DNA of 64,000 nucleotides from Sphingobacteriales bacterium (lineage in GTDB: Bacteria > Bacteroidota > Bacteroidia > Chitinophagales > Chitinophagaceae). Below are positions 1 to 8,194 of this stretch, piece by piece (within the stretch, counting starts at the first letter, position 1; every line of letters begins with the position of its first letter). The notes below the pieces were generated by a model. The model ran no database searches, was not told the DNA's origin, and saw only the letters and a list, made by a program, of their open reading frames with translations. The stretch spans positions 48,674 through 112,673 of the forward strand of contig JAAXIF010000107.1 of NCBI GenBank assembly GCA_012270485.1, given 5' to 3'. Position numbers and translations under genes: made by a program.

Positions 1-1
1 T

Positions 2-829
2 CGGCTTATCGAGAAAAGTGGTAAGAAAGTAGGAGACTTGTTCCCGAATTTTAGCGTGATGGTACAAGGGGGGGTCAATTTTGAACCCTACCGAGCAAAA
101 CTTTTTGAAAGTATTGGACGAAAAGTGGATTCGATTGAACTGTTCCCGGCCAGTGAGGGATTTTTTGCTTTTCAGGATAGTCAAGAGGCATATGGACTTT
201 TGCTGAATACCAATAGCGGTATTTTTTTCGAGTTTATTCCGGCAGGCGAAATCTTTTCAGAAAACCCTACTCGCTTAAGTCTGAAAGACGTTAAAATTGG
301 ACAGAATTATGCACTGATCATCAATAGCAATGCAGGGTTATGGGGATATAATATTGGCGATACCGTGAAATTCGTGAGTACCGATCCTTATCGTTTGGTG
401 GTGACGGGAAGAATCAAGCATTTTATATCTGCTTTTGGTGAGCATGTGATTGGAGAAGAAGTAGAAGCGGCTTTACTGAAAGCAGCAACAGCAACCGGTG
501 CCAGTATTGTTGAATTTACCGTGGCCCCCATGATAGCCCAAGGAGAAGGAAAAAGCTATCATGAATGGTTCATTGAATTTGAAAAAGAACCGGATGACAT
601 GAACGCTTTCATTGAACAAACGGATAATAACCTGCGAGAGAAGAATGTGTATTACGATGATTTGATCAGGGGGAATATTTTACAACGACTGCAAATCAAT
701 AGGGTCAGGAAGAATGGCTTCATTGATTATATGCGATCGATTGGGAAATTAGGTGGTCAGAATAAAGTACCCAGATTGAGTAACGATCGCGTATTAGCAG
801 ATGGATTGAATTCTTTTGTTCAGAGCTAG
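2..829 (+). CDS. GH3 auxin-responsive promoter family protein, C-terminal part
   Basis: The gene runs in from the left edge: the frame is open from base 2, leaving 275 residues of the C-terminal part. The text LFPNFSVMVQGGVNFEPY and, later, ELFPASEGFFAFQD is typical of GH3-family proteins, an ANL-superfamily adenylating fold known from plant acyl-acid-amido synthetases and widespread in Bacteroidota with unknown substrate. The C-terminal lid region (TGRIKHFISAFGEHVIGEEVE) is present. The downstream neighbour is dxr on the same strand, 158 bp away, so co-transcription is not implied. The bacterial function is unknown; the family call rests on recognised motifs. Confidence 0.85.
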   Translation, partial: RLIEKSGKKVGDLFPNFSVMVQGGVNFEPYRAKLFESIGRKVDSIELFPASEGFFAFQDSQEAYGLLLNTNSGIFFEFIPAGEIFSENPTRLSLKDVKIGQNYALIINSNAGLWGYNIGDTVKFVSTDPYRLVVTGRIKHFISAFGEHVIGEEVEAALLKAATATGASIVEFTVAPMIAQGEGKSYHEWFIEFEKEPDDMNAFIEQTDNNLREKNVYYDDLIRGNILQRLQINRVRKNGFIDYMRSIGKLGGQNKVPRLSNDRVLADGLNSFVQS

Positions 830-987
830 TGCAAGTACCCAAACTTTTCTAGGCAATCATCGTAAGTCTATTTTACATGGGATGAAAATTAGCAGATCAT
901 TATATCCGATAAGTTTCATCGCATGATGCCAACTCTTTTTTTTGGCATATATTGTGTAACTATGCCCGCAAATTGCGGAACATTCCT

Positions 988-2145
988 ATGAATCAGAAAA
1001 GAATCGCCATATTCGGGTCTACAGGATCTATCGGTACACAAGCGTTGGATGTAATTGCGGCTAATCCTGATTTGTTTTCTGCAGAGATCCTTACAGCTCA
1101 AAGCAATGATGAATTGCTGATTAAACAAGCCTTACAGTTCAATCCCAATCTGGTCGTAATAGGCGACGAGAGAAAGTACCAAAACGTTAAAGACGCACTA
1201 TCTTCTACTGATATCAAAGTGTTTGCAGGAGAGAAAGCATTGGTAGAAGCCGCAGCCATGGATTGTTATGATATGATGTTGGCTGCTATTGTAGGTTATG
1301 CCGGATTGAAACCAACATTGATGGCCATTTCCAATGGAAAGGCAATCGGACTTGCCAATAAAGAAACATTGGTTGTGGCAGGTGATATTGTGATGCGCAT
1401 GGCATTGGAAAAAAATGTTCCCGTTATACCGGTAGATAGTGAGCACTCGGCTATCTTTCAATGTTTGGTGGGTGAGGGAAGAAACAAGATCGAAAAAATA
1501 GTATTGACAGCGAGTGGTGGCCCCTTTCTTGGCAAGAAGCCCAATTTTTTAGTGAATGTCAAAAGAGATCATGCACTGCAACATCCCAACTGGAGCATGG
1601 GGGCAAAGATCAGTATCGACTCTGCAACCCTGATGAATAAGGGATTAGAAATGATCGAGGCTCGATGGTTGTTCAATTTAAGGCCTGATCAAATAGAAGT
1701 GGTGGTACATCCACAAAGTATCATACACAGTTTGGTTCAGTTTGAAGATGGAAGTATCAAAGCGCAAATGGGTTTGCCGGATATGAAATTACCCATTCAG
1801 TATGCCATGGCTTTTCCTCAAAGGATACCCAATGCTTTTCCGAGGTATGATTTTAAAAAACCTAACATCCTTACATTCGAAGAACCCGATACCAAAACCT
1901 TTCGCAATTTAGCATTGGCTACCGAGGCATTGTACAAGGGAGGAAATATGCCCTGTATCCTCAATGCAGCCAATGAGATCGCTGTTTTTGCATTTTTGCG
2001 CAACCGGATCGGCTTTTTGGATATGACAGAAGTGGTGGAACAAACCATGCGTAAAACCCCTTTTATTGAGCAACCTACGCTGGAAGAATATTTTGAAACT
2101 GATGGTGAAGCTCGAAATTTCGCCGCCACTTTAATTCACCTGTAA
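988..2145 (+). CDS. dxr: 1-deoxy-D-xylulose 5-phosphate reductoisomerase
   Basis: Cytosolic enzyme of the MEP isoprenoid pathway that converts DXP to 2-C-methyl-D-erythritol 4-phosphate with NADPH and a divalent metal. The 385-residue length is normal for the family. The N-terminal NADPH-binding loop GSTGSIGTQALDV starts within ten residues of the chosen start. The metal/substrate motifs DSEHSAIFQCL and HPNWSMGAKISIDSATLMNK are intact. ATG 988 was chosen over an upstream in-frame start at 952 because the fold begins directly after it. A near-consensus -7 box TATATTGT lies at 948-955. A small hairpin (CCGCAA/TTGCGG, about 964-977) lies just before the start. Confidence 0.97.
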   Translation: MNQKRIAIFGSTGSIGTQALDVIAANPDLFSAEILTAQSNDELLIKQALQFNPNLVVIGDERKYQNVKDALSSTDIKVFAGEKALVEAAAMDCYDMMLAAIVGYAGLKPTLMAISNGKAIGLANKETLVVAGDIVMRMALEKNVPVIPVDSEHSAIFQCLVGEGRNKIEKIVLTASGGPFLGKKPNFLVNVKRDHALQHPNWSMGAKISIDSATLMNKGLEMIEARWLFNLRPDQIEVVVHPQSIIHSLVQFEDGSIKAQMGLPDMKLPIQYAMAFPQRIPNAFPRYDFKKPNILTFEEPDTKTFRNLALATEALYKGGNMPCILNAANEIAVFAFLRNRIGFLDMTEVVEQTMRKTPFIEQPTLEEYFETDGEARNFAATLIHL

Positions 2146-2227
2146 TCTTTTTCCTATTTTCACCACCAATTCTTTATCACTGCACAAGAGAAAGATTGTA
2201 GACATTTAAAACACAGCAGTAACCTGT

Positions 2228-3580
2228 ATGACATTATTAGCAATTGATTGGAGTAGTGTGGCGGTCAAGGCCGGACAATTCATTTTATCTTTTTCGATAC
2301 TCGTGGTTCTTCATGAACTGGGACATTTTTTACCGGCACGCTGGTTCAAATGTAGAGTAGAGAAATTCTATCTGTTCTTCAATCCATGGTTCAGTCTTTG
2401 GAAAACCAAAAAAGGAGAAACTGAATATGGATTGGGTTGGGTACCCTTTGGCGGTTATGTGAAGATTGCCGGTATGATTGACGAAAGCATGGACAAAGAG
2501 CAAATGAAATTGCCCCCACAACCATGGGAGTTTCGTGCAAAACCGGCTTGGCAACGTTTGATCATTATGATCGGTGGGGTAGTATTGAATGTGATCTTAG
2601 CCATTGTTATTTTTATCGGGATCACATGGAAATGGGGGGAAGAGTATTTACCGGTTCAAAATTTGAAATATGGGATCCATGCCGATTCACTGGCAAGATC
2701 CATTGGTATTCAGGATGGAGATAAAATCGTTGGTATCAATCAAAAAACCATTGAAAATTTTGGTACACTTGAATCAGAGCTGATGCTCAATGATGCACAG
2801 AGCATCAAAGTAGAAAGAAATGGTACTACACAAGAACTTAAGATTCCGGAAGGATTCATCAAGCAACTGGTGAAAAACAGAAGAACGGGGGGGATGATTG
2901 TTCCGCAATATCCTGCTATTGTAGATTCTGTTTCTTCGAAAGATGCCGTATTTACTCAAAACGAACTGCGTAAAGGAGATACCTTGATTGGTTTGAATGG
3001 AACTGCTTTTCAATTCTATCATCAATACCAGCAATTGATCAAAGGATACGAAGATTCTATTGTTACCATTTCTGTATTACGTGGAGCAGATACTGTTGAT
3101 GTGAGGGCTCGTGTGAATGATAAAGGTAAACTCGGCTTTTTTGCAGTGTCTCCTTTGACCATGTTTGGTACAGTAACGAAAGAATTTACTTTCATGGAAG
3201 CGATCCCTGTTGGCTTTAATCGTTGTTGGGAAACCTTAGATCGTTATATCACCGGTATCAAACAAATATTTACAGGTAAGGTGGATGCAAGTGATTCATT
3301 AGGTAGTGTAATCAGTATTGGTAATACATTCCCTGGTGTATGGGATTGGGAACGCTTCTGGACATTAACCGGCATCTTCTCCATTGTACTAGCATTCATG
3401 AATATTTTACCTATTCCTGCTTTGGATGGTGGACATGCGCTTTTCACACTCATTGAAATGATCACCGGACGTAAACCCGGAGATAAATTCATGGAGTATG
3501 CGCAGATGGTAGGTATGATTTTATTGTTAGGATTGATGGCATATGCCTTAGGATTAGACTTCTGGCGATTGTTCAAATAA
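2228..3580 (+). CDS. rseP: RIP zinc metalloprotease RseP (site-2 protease)
   Basis: Inner-membrane intramembrane protease that cuts membrane-anchored regulators such as anti-sigma factors and clears signal-peptide remnants. The zinc motif HELGH is at residues 29-33 in the first membrane segment. A PDZ region follows at about 140-250 (DSLARSIGIQDGDKIVGIN), apparently with a second, degenerate PDZ-like stretch. The C-terminal ligand motif NILPIPALDGGH is near residue 396, followed by two hydrophobic segments. The 450-residue length fits. It lies 82 bp after dxr on the same strand, an order often seen in Bacteroidota. A strong hairpin terminator follows. An ECF sigma/anti-sigma pair 4 kb away could be a client, but that is only a guess. 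Confidence 0.97.
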   Translation: MTLLAIDWSSVAVKAGQFILSFSILVVLHELGHFLPARWFKCRVEKFYLFFNPWFSLWKTKKGETEYGLGWVPFGGYVKIAGMIDESMDKEQMKLPPQPWEFRAKPAWQRLIIMIGGVVLNVILAIVIFIGITWKWGEEYLPVQNLKYGIHADSLARSIGIQDGDKIVGINQKTIENFGTLESELMLNDAQSIKVERNGTTQELKIPEGFIKQLVKNRRTGGMIVPQYPAIVDSVSSKDAVFTQNELRKGDTLIGLNGTAFQFYHQYQQLIKGYEDSIVTISVLRGADTVDVRARVNDKGKLGFFAVSPLTMFGTVTKEFTFMEAIPVGFNRCWETLDRYITGIKQIFTGKVDASDSLGSVISIGNTFPGVWDWERFWTLTGIFSIVLAFMNILPIPALDGGHALFTLIEMITGRKPGDKFMEYAQMVGMILLLGLMAYALGLDFWRLFK

Positions 3581-3599
3581 GAGATCATCAAAAATTAGT

Positions 3600-3634
3600 A
3601 GCGCTCAACTATATCAATGGTTGAGCGCTTTTGT
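3600..3634. terminator. Hairpin terminator after rseP
   Basis: Perfect 10-bp arms AGCGCTCAAC (3600-3609) and GTTGAGCGCT (3620-3629) are followed by TTTTG. It lies between convergent genes: rseP ends at 3580 and the minus-strand gene ends at 3659. It may serve both strands, although the T-run is better on the plus strand. Confidence 0.75.
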
Positions 3635-3658
3635 ATTTCTGATATTGCTAACAAAGAT

Positions 3659-4819
3659 TTACTTTCTTCTTCTTTTTTGCCAGATAAGATTTTCAAGTAA
3701 TAACAGATTATTATAAGCAGGACAGTAATAATAAAAGGTACCTACTCCCATATTGGTGACCCTTTTTTTCCATGGGTCGGGCAACATAGAAGCCATACTG
3801 GCGATAAAGAAATAGAACTGTTCATCTTCTATCAGATCAATCAAGCTTTTACTTTCATCAATAATTATTTCAGGAGGCTCAACACCCCAGCGAAGTAAGG
3901 AAGTGCTCAATAATATCTTATCCATGAAAGAGGTAGCAGAAGTCAACGCCTTTTTCGTATCCTCAATCAGTTGAGGTTTTAGTTGCTCCAATGATGGGAT
4001 TGGTCTTAATGACATCAGTCTTGAAACATGGTATAAGATATTTGGCAGCGTTGCATAATGTGGAGAAACATAATTGGCAGACTGAACATGTTTGTTAGTC
4101 TTAATCATGTCTTCAATCAAATACAAACTGGCAGAGTCGGCGGCGGTCCATTCTAAGTTATACAACTGAACGAAGTACAAAACATTCGACAATACACTGA
4201 TATCAAAATCAACCGGCATTTTTTCACCAAACCAGGTTGAATAAGCGCCTACTTTCTTGTATTCAGGAAAAGTGTTGGTTACTTTTTTATTTTCATTATT
4301 GGTATAACCCTGCATCAATTGATGAATCGCTTTTGCTATTGAATCATGGCTTCTTTGTGCCATTAATATTATTACCGTGTCATCAAGATCATCGGGCAAG
4401 GATCTGCTTTTATTAAATAAGTTGAGCCAACCAGAATGGGGAAATATCTGCGGGTGCTCAGTAGGCCAAAAATTATAAGTATGCCTTTTGTTTTTCCTGT
4501 TTTGGAATATCGGGTAAACAGATTGAGTATTATGGATGATCGTACTAGCCTGTATTTGTTGTGTAGTAGATAAGTCCTTCTTTATGTCCTCTAGCGTGAA
4601 AGCGACAAGACCTGTAAAAAAAGGATTGATATCTGCTTTATACCGTGTTTTATTGAGCGCATACATGCGGTATGAGGGGATACTTCCTTTCGGAAATACT
4701 GCATTGTCCTTTGCCTGTAAATAATCAATGCGTTGTAATAGTCTTGAAATAAGAAGACTGTCATTTGCGATAAGACTGACAGATAATAAGAGTAGAAAAA
4801 ACGTTACACAATATTTCAT
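3659..4819 (-). CDS. Secreted protein of unknown function, alpha-helical, DDLDDT motif
   Basis: I do not recognise a named family. The 386 residues begin with a clear signal peptide (MKYCVTFFLLLLSVSLIA, cleavage likely before NDSLL). There is no lipobox, so a periplasmic location is likely. The chain is rich in helix-forming, Leu-rich segments. Around residue 140 it has SLPDDLDDTVIILMAQ. An acidic DDLDDT-type motif inside a helical repeat protein recalls alpha/alpha-toroid proteins such as prenyltransferase/terpene-cyclase folds, but this is only a resemblance. It is convergent with rseP and is followed on its 5' side by the tmRNA terminator. It appears complete, and its codon use looks like its neighbours. 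Confidence 0.75.
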   Translation of the reverse strand: MKYCVTFFLLLLSVSLIANDSLLISRLLQRIDYLQAKDNAVFPKGSIPSYRMYALNKTRYKADINPFFTGLVAFTLEDIKKDLSTTQQIQASTIIHNTQSVYPIFQNRKNKRHTYNFWPTEHPQIFPHSGWLNLFNKSRSLPDDLDDTVIILMAQRSHDSIAKAIHQLMQGYTNNENKKVTNTFPEYKKVGAYSTWFGEKMPVDFDISVLSNVLYFVQLYNLEWTAADSASLYLIEDMIKTNKHVQSANYVSPHYATLPNILYHVSRLMSLRPIPSLEQLKPQLIEDTKKALTSATSFMDKILLSTSLLRWGVEPPEIIIDESKSLIDLIEDEQFYFFIASMASMLPDPWKKRVTNMGVGTFYYYCPAYNNLLLLENLIWQKRRRK

Positions 4820-4911
4820 CTATCGTAAAAATACATTCTTTTGTTTTTCTTGTTTGAGTAACATTTTGGATAAATAGCAGTATACCTATCTATTAACCCA
4901 ATATCTTATAT

Positions 4912-4947
4912 AAAAAAAGCAGGAAAACAATTTGTATTTCCTGCTTT
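4912..4947 (-). terminator. Rho-independent terminator of tmRNA
   Basis: Read on the minus strand, directly after the tmRNA 3' end, the sequence forms a stem AGCAGGAAA / TTTCCTGCT followed by a run of seven T. This places the end of ssrA transcription at about 4912. Confidence 0.85.
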
Positions 4948-4949
4948 AG

Positions 4950-5319
4950 TGGAGTCGAGGGGAGTCGAACCCCTGTCCAAACATCGCTACCATTAGCTTT
5001 CTACATGCTTATTTCATGATTATTTGTCGGTGTACTGCCGGACATGAACAAACCAACACTACACTTAGCTGGATGGTCTTAAGCAACAGTCACAGCCTTC
5101 TGTTGCAGCAACCTGTGTTTATTTTGAGTCGGCGGCGGCACCTGGTAACAGATCAACCTGTGCGGCGGCCCAAATGACTAACTAATCACTGATTAGGCAG
5201 CCATGGCATACTGTGTATTGCCATTTGAAGTTTGAATATTCAGATTTAAGTGCTAATTATCCAACGCACTGCATGCTTACACCAACCGTACCATATGCTG
5301 TCAAAACCAGTACGACCCC
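4950..5319 (-). ncRNA. ssrA: Transfer-messenger RNA (tmRNA), ssrA
   Basis: tmRNA rescues stalled ribosomes by adding a degradation tag; it needs SmpB, encoded at 35042-35482. On the minus strand the 5' end GGGGTCG (5319-5313) pairs with the 3' acceptor strand CGACTCC (4957-4951). The T-arm reads GGGGTTCGACTCCCC. The discriminator is A at 4950 and the 3' CCA is not encoded. The tag reading frame lies at 5222-5193 and encodes GNTQYAMAA followed by TAA, which matches the AMAA-type endings known from related Bacteroidota. A stem (TAATCA/TGATTA) directly follows the tag stop. A perfect TAnnTTTG promoter box lies upstream and a terminator downstream. Confidence 0.95.
5193..5222 (-). other. tmRNA proteolysis tag reading frame (GNTQYAMAA-stop)
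   Basis: On the minus strand, codons GGC AAT ACA CAG TAT GCC ATG GCT GCC TAA lie inside ssrA. The resume codon is taken to be GGC, because tags in this phylum commonly start with Gly. The AMAA end matches the usual ClpXP-type degron. The exact resume codon is inferred, not shown. Confidence 0.8.
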
Positions 5320-5328
5320 GTGCGTCTG

Positions 5329-5336
5329 CAAAGTTA
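5329..5336 (-). promoter_or_regulatory. -7 promoter box of tmRNA
   Basis: On the minus strand TAACTTTG matches the Bacteroidota -7 consensus TAnnTTTG exactly. It ends 10 nt before the mature 5' end of tmRNA, so the primary transcript would need only slight 5' trimming. Confidence 0.75.
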
Positions 5337-5385
5337 CGATTATTTGCTATGCACTTGTTGGAGGTTCTGTTAAAGCTGGACACAT

Positions 5386-5421
5386 AAAAAAAGTCATCCA
5401 CCTTAGGTGGATGACTTTTTA
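5386..5421. terminator. Bidirectional terminator between bactofilin and tmRNA
   Basis: A perfect, tight inverted repeat AAAAAGTCATCCACCT / AGGTGGATGACTTTTT (arms 5388-5403 and 5405-5420) has A/T tails on both sides. It ends the minus-strand bactofilin gene and insulates the tmRNA promoter. Confidence 0.85.
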
Positions 5422-5439
5422 TGATAGAAGGTTTAGTTA

Positions 5440-6042
5440 TTAGGATTGATCCGGTTCAATTACTTCACTATTATCCGAACTTCCGGAAGAAGGCGGATTA
5501 GGCGCTACATAAATCGTTTGATGGTAAAACTTATTGGAAGGCTTTACCTGCGACATTTTTTCTTGGAAAATATTCAGGTAGTTATTGTCTTTATTGTTTT
5601 TACCAAATACCTCTTTCAAATGCGTATATAAATCCAATGAACTGGCTTCAAAAGCATTGGTTTCGAGACTGATCAATTTGATATTGGCATCCACATACTG
5701 ATTCATTTCAGTATTGATAATGGTACAATGAATGCTTCCTTTCAATACCGAATCTTTACATAGATTCACGCGTAAGCCGTATAATGATCCCTCAAATTCG
5801 CCTTCCACTTTTATATCGTTACAGATAATTACACCTGTCATTACACCGGAAGGAGTGATATGTACTGTTTTTTTACTGTACAATACACCATTGAAATTGC
5901 CGTCCAGTACAATATCGTTCTCTGAATCAAGTACCCCCGATACATTGGTAGACTTCGTAATCACCAGTTTTTCTTCTGAAAAAGATTGATTTCCAAAATT
6001 GGTATTGGGGTCATGCAGTAATTGCTCTCTGAACTTATTCAT
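5440..6042 (-). CDS. Bactofilin family (polymer-forming cytoskeletal) protein, long form
   Basis: Bactofilins polymerise into filaments, often at the membrane, and guide cell shape or envelope synthesis. The 200-residue protein has the right-handed beta-helix signature of repeated hydrophobic, Gly-rich turns (NDIVLDGNFNGVLYSKK, ICNDIKVEGEFEGSLYGLRV) in its first 130 residues, then a charged tail. ATG 6042 was preferred to an upstream TTG at 6066 because an ATG gives a normal N-terminus (MNKFREQLLHDP). It is divergent from a second bactofilin at 6221. The 178-bp space between them holds two palindromes and could carry both promoters. The bactofilin fold is recognised; the exact role is unknown. 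Confidence 0.85.
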   Translation of the reverse strand: MNKFREQLLHDPNTNFGNQSFSEEKLVITKSTNVSGVLDSENDIVLDGNFNGVLYSKKTVHITPSGVMTGVIICNDIKVEGEFEGSLYGLRVNLCKDSVLKGSIHCTIINTEMNQYVDANIKLISLETNAFEASSLDLYTHLKEVFGKNNKDNNYLNIFQEKMSQVKPSNKFYHQTIYVAPNPPSSGSSDNSEVIEPDQS

Positions 6043-6112
6043 GGTTTGAAGTTTAAAAACAGTCAATAAATAACATAAATCTACGTGTAGCTAATATTTG
6101 TGCTTCAAGATA

Positions 6113-6160
6113 CACAAATTATTTATTTGTGAACATGGATGATTATGGCTTTTTAGCCAT
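6113..6160. promoter_or_regulatory. Palindromes in the divergent bactofilin promoter region
   Basis: Two perfect inverted repeats lie between the divergent bactofilin genes. CACAAAT-N5-ATTTGTG is at 6113-6131 and ATGGCT-TTTT-AGCCAT is at 6145-6160. They could be operators or RNA hairpins. No exact TAnnTTTG box was found on either strand here. Confidence 0.4.
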
Positions 6161-6220
6161 GACTATCCGGTTTTTTTGGTTATCTTGAATGTCCCATATC
6201 AATAAAATGGGGTTTATCCT

Positions 6221-6685
6221 ATGTTTTTTCTCAAAAAAAGCAAAACCGAGCCTATGCTTCCGGCAGTTCAGGTAGTTTCCGGAGGTTTCTATTTTGGGAT
6301 CATTCGTACCATCTCACCCATTCGTATTGAGGGCGATTTTAAAGGCATTATTTTCTGTAATAATAAAGTAATCATCGACAGTAAAGCCACTGTCAATGGT
6401 GATATTCTCTGCCATGAAATTGTAATAGGGGGGCTTGTAGAAGGGAATGTAATCTGTAAAAACAAATGCATGCTGAAGGAAAATGCTGTAGTCAGCGGTG
6501 TTGTTCGAACAGTTCAATTTGAAAATGAAACAGATAGTTCTGTATCCGGACCAGTGTACGTGAATAAAGAAAACAAACACATCGATATTGATGAGTATTA
6601 TGATCTTTTCAATAAAAAAGAGAATCTCGAAAAAATCAAAGCTGAATATTTTTCATTACCACAAAAATTGATACTGATCACCTGA
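6221..6685 (+). CDS. Bactofilin family protein, short form
   Basis: This 154-residue protein is built around a beta-helix bactofilin domain at about residues 20-115, with regular turns such as RIEGDFKGIIFCNNKVIID, KATVNGDILCHEIVIGG and VEGNVICKNKCML. A short polar tail follows. The N-terminus (MFFLKKSKTEPML) is a short basic, hydrophobic patch of the type some bactofilins use to touch the membrane. It is divergent from the longer bactofilin at 5440-6042, which suggests that the two co-assemble. The DUF985 cupin gene follows 9 bp later and is probably co-transcribed. Confidence 0.85.
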   Translation: MFFLKKSKTEPMLPAVQVVSGGFYFGIIRTISPIRIEGDFKGIIFCNNKVIIDSKATVNGDILCHEIVIGGLVEGNVICKNKCMLKENAVVSGVVRTVQFENETDSSVSGPVYVNKENKHIDIDEYYDLFNKKENLEKIKAEYFSLPQKLILIT

Positions 6686-6694
6686 TATTTGTAC

Positions 6695-7195
6695 ATGCAT
6701 CCAACAGTAGCAACATTGGTTCAACGTTTTGACCTGAAGCCTCATCCGGAAGGTGGTTTTTATAGCGAAACCTATCGAAGTATCGAATCTATTCCTACTA
6801 CTGCCTTACCCGATCGTTTCATAGGTGATAGGTATTTTTCATCAGCAATCTATTTTATACTCGAAAAAGGAAATTTTTCTGCTTTTCATCGCATTAAAAG
6901 TGATGAGTGCTGGCATTTTTATAGTGGCGACCCTTTATGGATACATGTGCTTTATGAAGATGGGAGAGCCGAAACCATCACCCTTGGAAATACTGAAGAT
7001 GCCGTGTATCAATATGTAGTCCCTGCCGGCAGTTGGTTTGCATCCGAGACTGCGCCGACAGGTGTTTTTTCATTAGTGGGTTGTACCGTAGCGCCTGCTT
7101 TTGATTTTGCGGATTTTGAATTGGCAAAAGCTGAAGAACTGATCCGGAATTTTCCGACGCATCAAAATCTGATTCAGCGATTGTGTAGACAATAA
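6695..7195 (+). CDS. Cupin family protein (DUF985 / Cupin_5)
   Basis: This single-domain cupin of 166 residues belongs to the DUF985 family, whose function is not established. Family signatures are HPEGGFYSETYRS near the N-terminus, SAIYFILEKGNFSAFHRIKSDE (a His-bearing strand), WHFYSGDPLWIHVL and the C-terminal VGCTVAPAFDFADFEL. ATG 6695 was chosen over TTG 6689. It follows the short bactofilin by 9 bp. Its stop is 3 bp from the stop of the convergent anti-sigma gene, with no clear terminator between. Confidence 0.88.
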   Translation: MHPTVATLVQRFDLKPHPEGGFYSETYRSIESIPTTALPDRFIGDRYFSSAIYFILEKGNFSAFHRIKSDECWHFYSGDPLWIHVLYEDGRAETITLGNTEDAVYQYVVPAGSWFASETAPTGVFSLVGCTVAPAFDFADFELAKAEELIRNFPTHQNLIQRLCRQ

Positions 7196-7198
7196 AGA

Positions 7199-7558
7199 TT
7201 ATCTGTTGGCATAAAACATCCGAATCACCTGATAAGCAAGGATACAAAGCAGAAGAATGGTAACAATACTAATCAATACCCAATTTTGGTCTTTAATGCC
7301 CCTTTTGAGTTTTCGTTTTTTTTCTTTTGCTGTTTGTTTGCGTAGTTGAATATTAAGTTGTGCGGCGTACTGCTGTAATTTCTTTTTATCCTGAAAATCC
7401 TGAAGTCCTTCTACTGCATCATTCAAAAAATCTGAATCGGCCATTTGTTTTTCGATAGCAAATCGCTCTTCGGGAGTGGCATTGCCTTCCAGATAGCGAA
7501 GAAGATCTTCCTGATTCATTTCTTCATCCTGGTGTAATATGTCTTTCAGATCGGTCAT
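7199..7558 (-). CDS. Probable anti-sigma factor, single-pass membrane protein
   Basis: The 119-residue protein has a cytosolic N-terminal part with the zf-HC2-like layout seen in Bacteroidota anti-sigma proteins (DLLRYLEGNATPEERFAIEKQMADSDFLNDAVEGL). A basic linker and one membrane span follow (WVLISIVTILLLCILAYQVI, about residues 92-112). It lacks the long periplasmic sensor domain of FecR-type anti-sigmas. Its start directly abuts the stop of the ECF sigma gene, so the two are translationally coupled. It probably holds that sigma factor at the membrane; the signal is unknown. Confidence 0.75.
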   Translation of the reverse strand: MTDLKDILHQDEEMNQEDLLRYLEGNATPEERFAIEKQMADSDFLNDAVEGLQDFQDKKKLQQYAAQLNIQLRKQTAKEKKRKLKRGIKDQNWVLISIVTILLLCILAYQVIRMFYANR

Positions 7559-8122
7559 TCAGCGTTGTTTCATTTTCTTTTCAACAGATATCCTGAGATT
7601 TCTTTTCCCATTTTGGATATGACTTTTCACTTGTAAAAGCGTATATCCGGTTTGATCCACTATTTCCTGATAACTCATTTTACGCAGGTAGAATAAAGTT
7701 ACGCATGTTTTCTGCTCTTCATTCAATTCTTGTAAAGACTGTTCCAGTAAGCCCAGGCTATGTTCTTTATCGAGTAGGCTTTGTTTATCTATTTCTGAAG
7801 AAGTGAGCTCTTCATGTGCTTCTGCCGATACAAAAATATGCTTATCGCGCAGTTTCATCAGACAGTGATTTTTGGCTACCATATAAAGCCAGCTTTTGAT
7901 ATAAGCTACTTTATACTTGCCCAGTTCGGTGATGACTTTTAGAAAGATCTGTTGTACTGCATCTTTAGATTCTTCTTCATTCTTGAGGTACTTCATGCAT
8001 ACACCCAATAAAAGAAAAGTATATCGTTCAAGTAGAATTCCCAGCCATTCATTATTCCCGTCTATATAAAAACGTTCCAGTAATTCTGTATCGCTGATAT
8101 GGGAATACTTCTCAGAATGCAC
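7559..8122 (-). CDS. ECF-type RNA polymerase sigma-70 factor
   Basis: The 187-residue sigma factor has region 2 near the N-terminus (SDTELLERFY, LKNEEESKDAVQQIFLKVI) and a region 4 helix-turn-helix at about residues 130-180 (LREMSYQEIVDQTG followed by VKSHIQNGKRNL; the first Leu-Arg reads LRKMS in the sequence). The start appears to be GTG at 8122, since no ATG precedes the conserved N-terminus. It would direct RNA polymerase to a small regulon controlled by the adjacent anti-sigma factor. No promoter with a typical -7 box was seen, which would fit autoregulation by its own sigma, but that is inference. Confidence 0.9.
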   Translation of the reverse strand: MHSEKYSHISDTELLERFYIDGNNEWLGILLERYTFLLLGVCMKYLKNEEESKDAVQQIFLKVITELGKYKVAYIKSWLYMVAKNHCLMKLRDKHIFVSAEAHEELTSSEIDKQSLLDKEHSLGLLEQSLQELNEEQKTCVTLFYLRKMSYQEIVDQTGYTLLQVKSHIQNGKRNLRISVEKKMKQR

Positions 8123-8194
8123 AATTCAAAATAGGTATTTATTATTAGATGCCCAACTTGCAAATTTCCATATCTTGATCATAAATTCCTTTCA

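Noticed and set aside
5213..5443. Plus-strand ORF of 76 codons over the tmRNA
   Set aside because: It overlaps the ssrA gene and the terminator; composition follows the RNA, not a protein.
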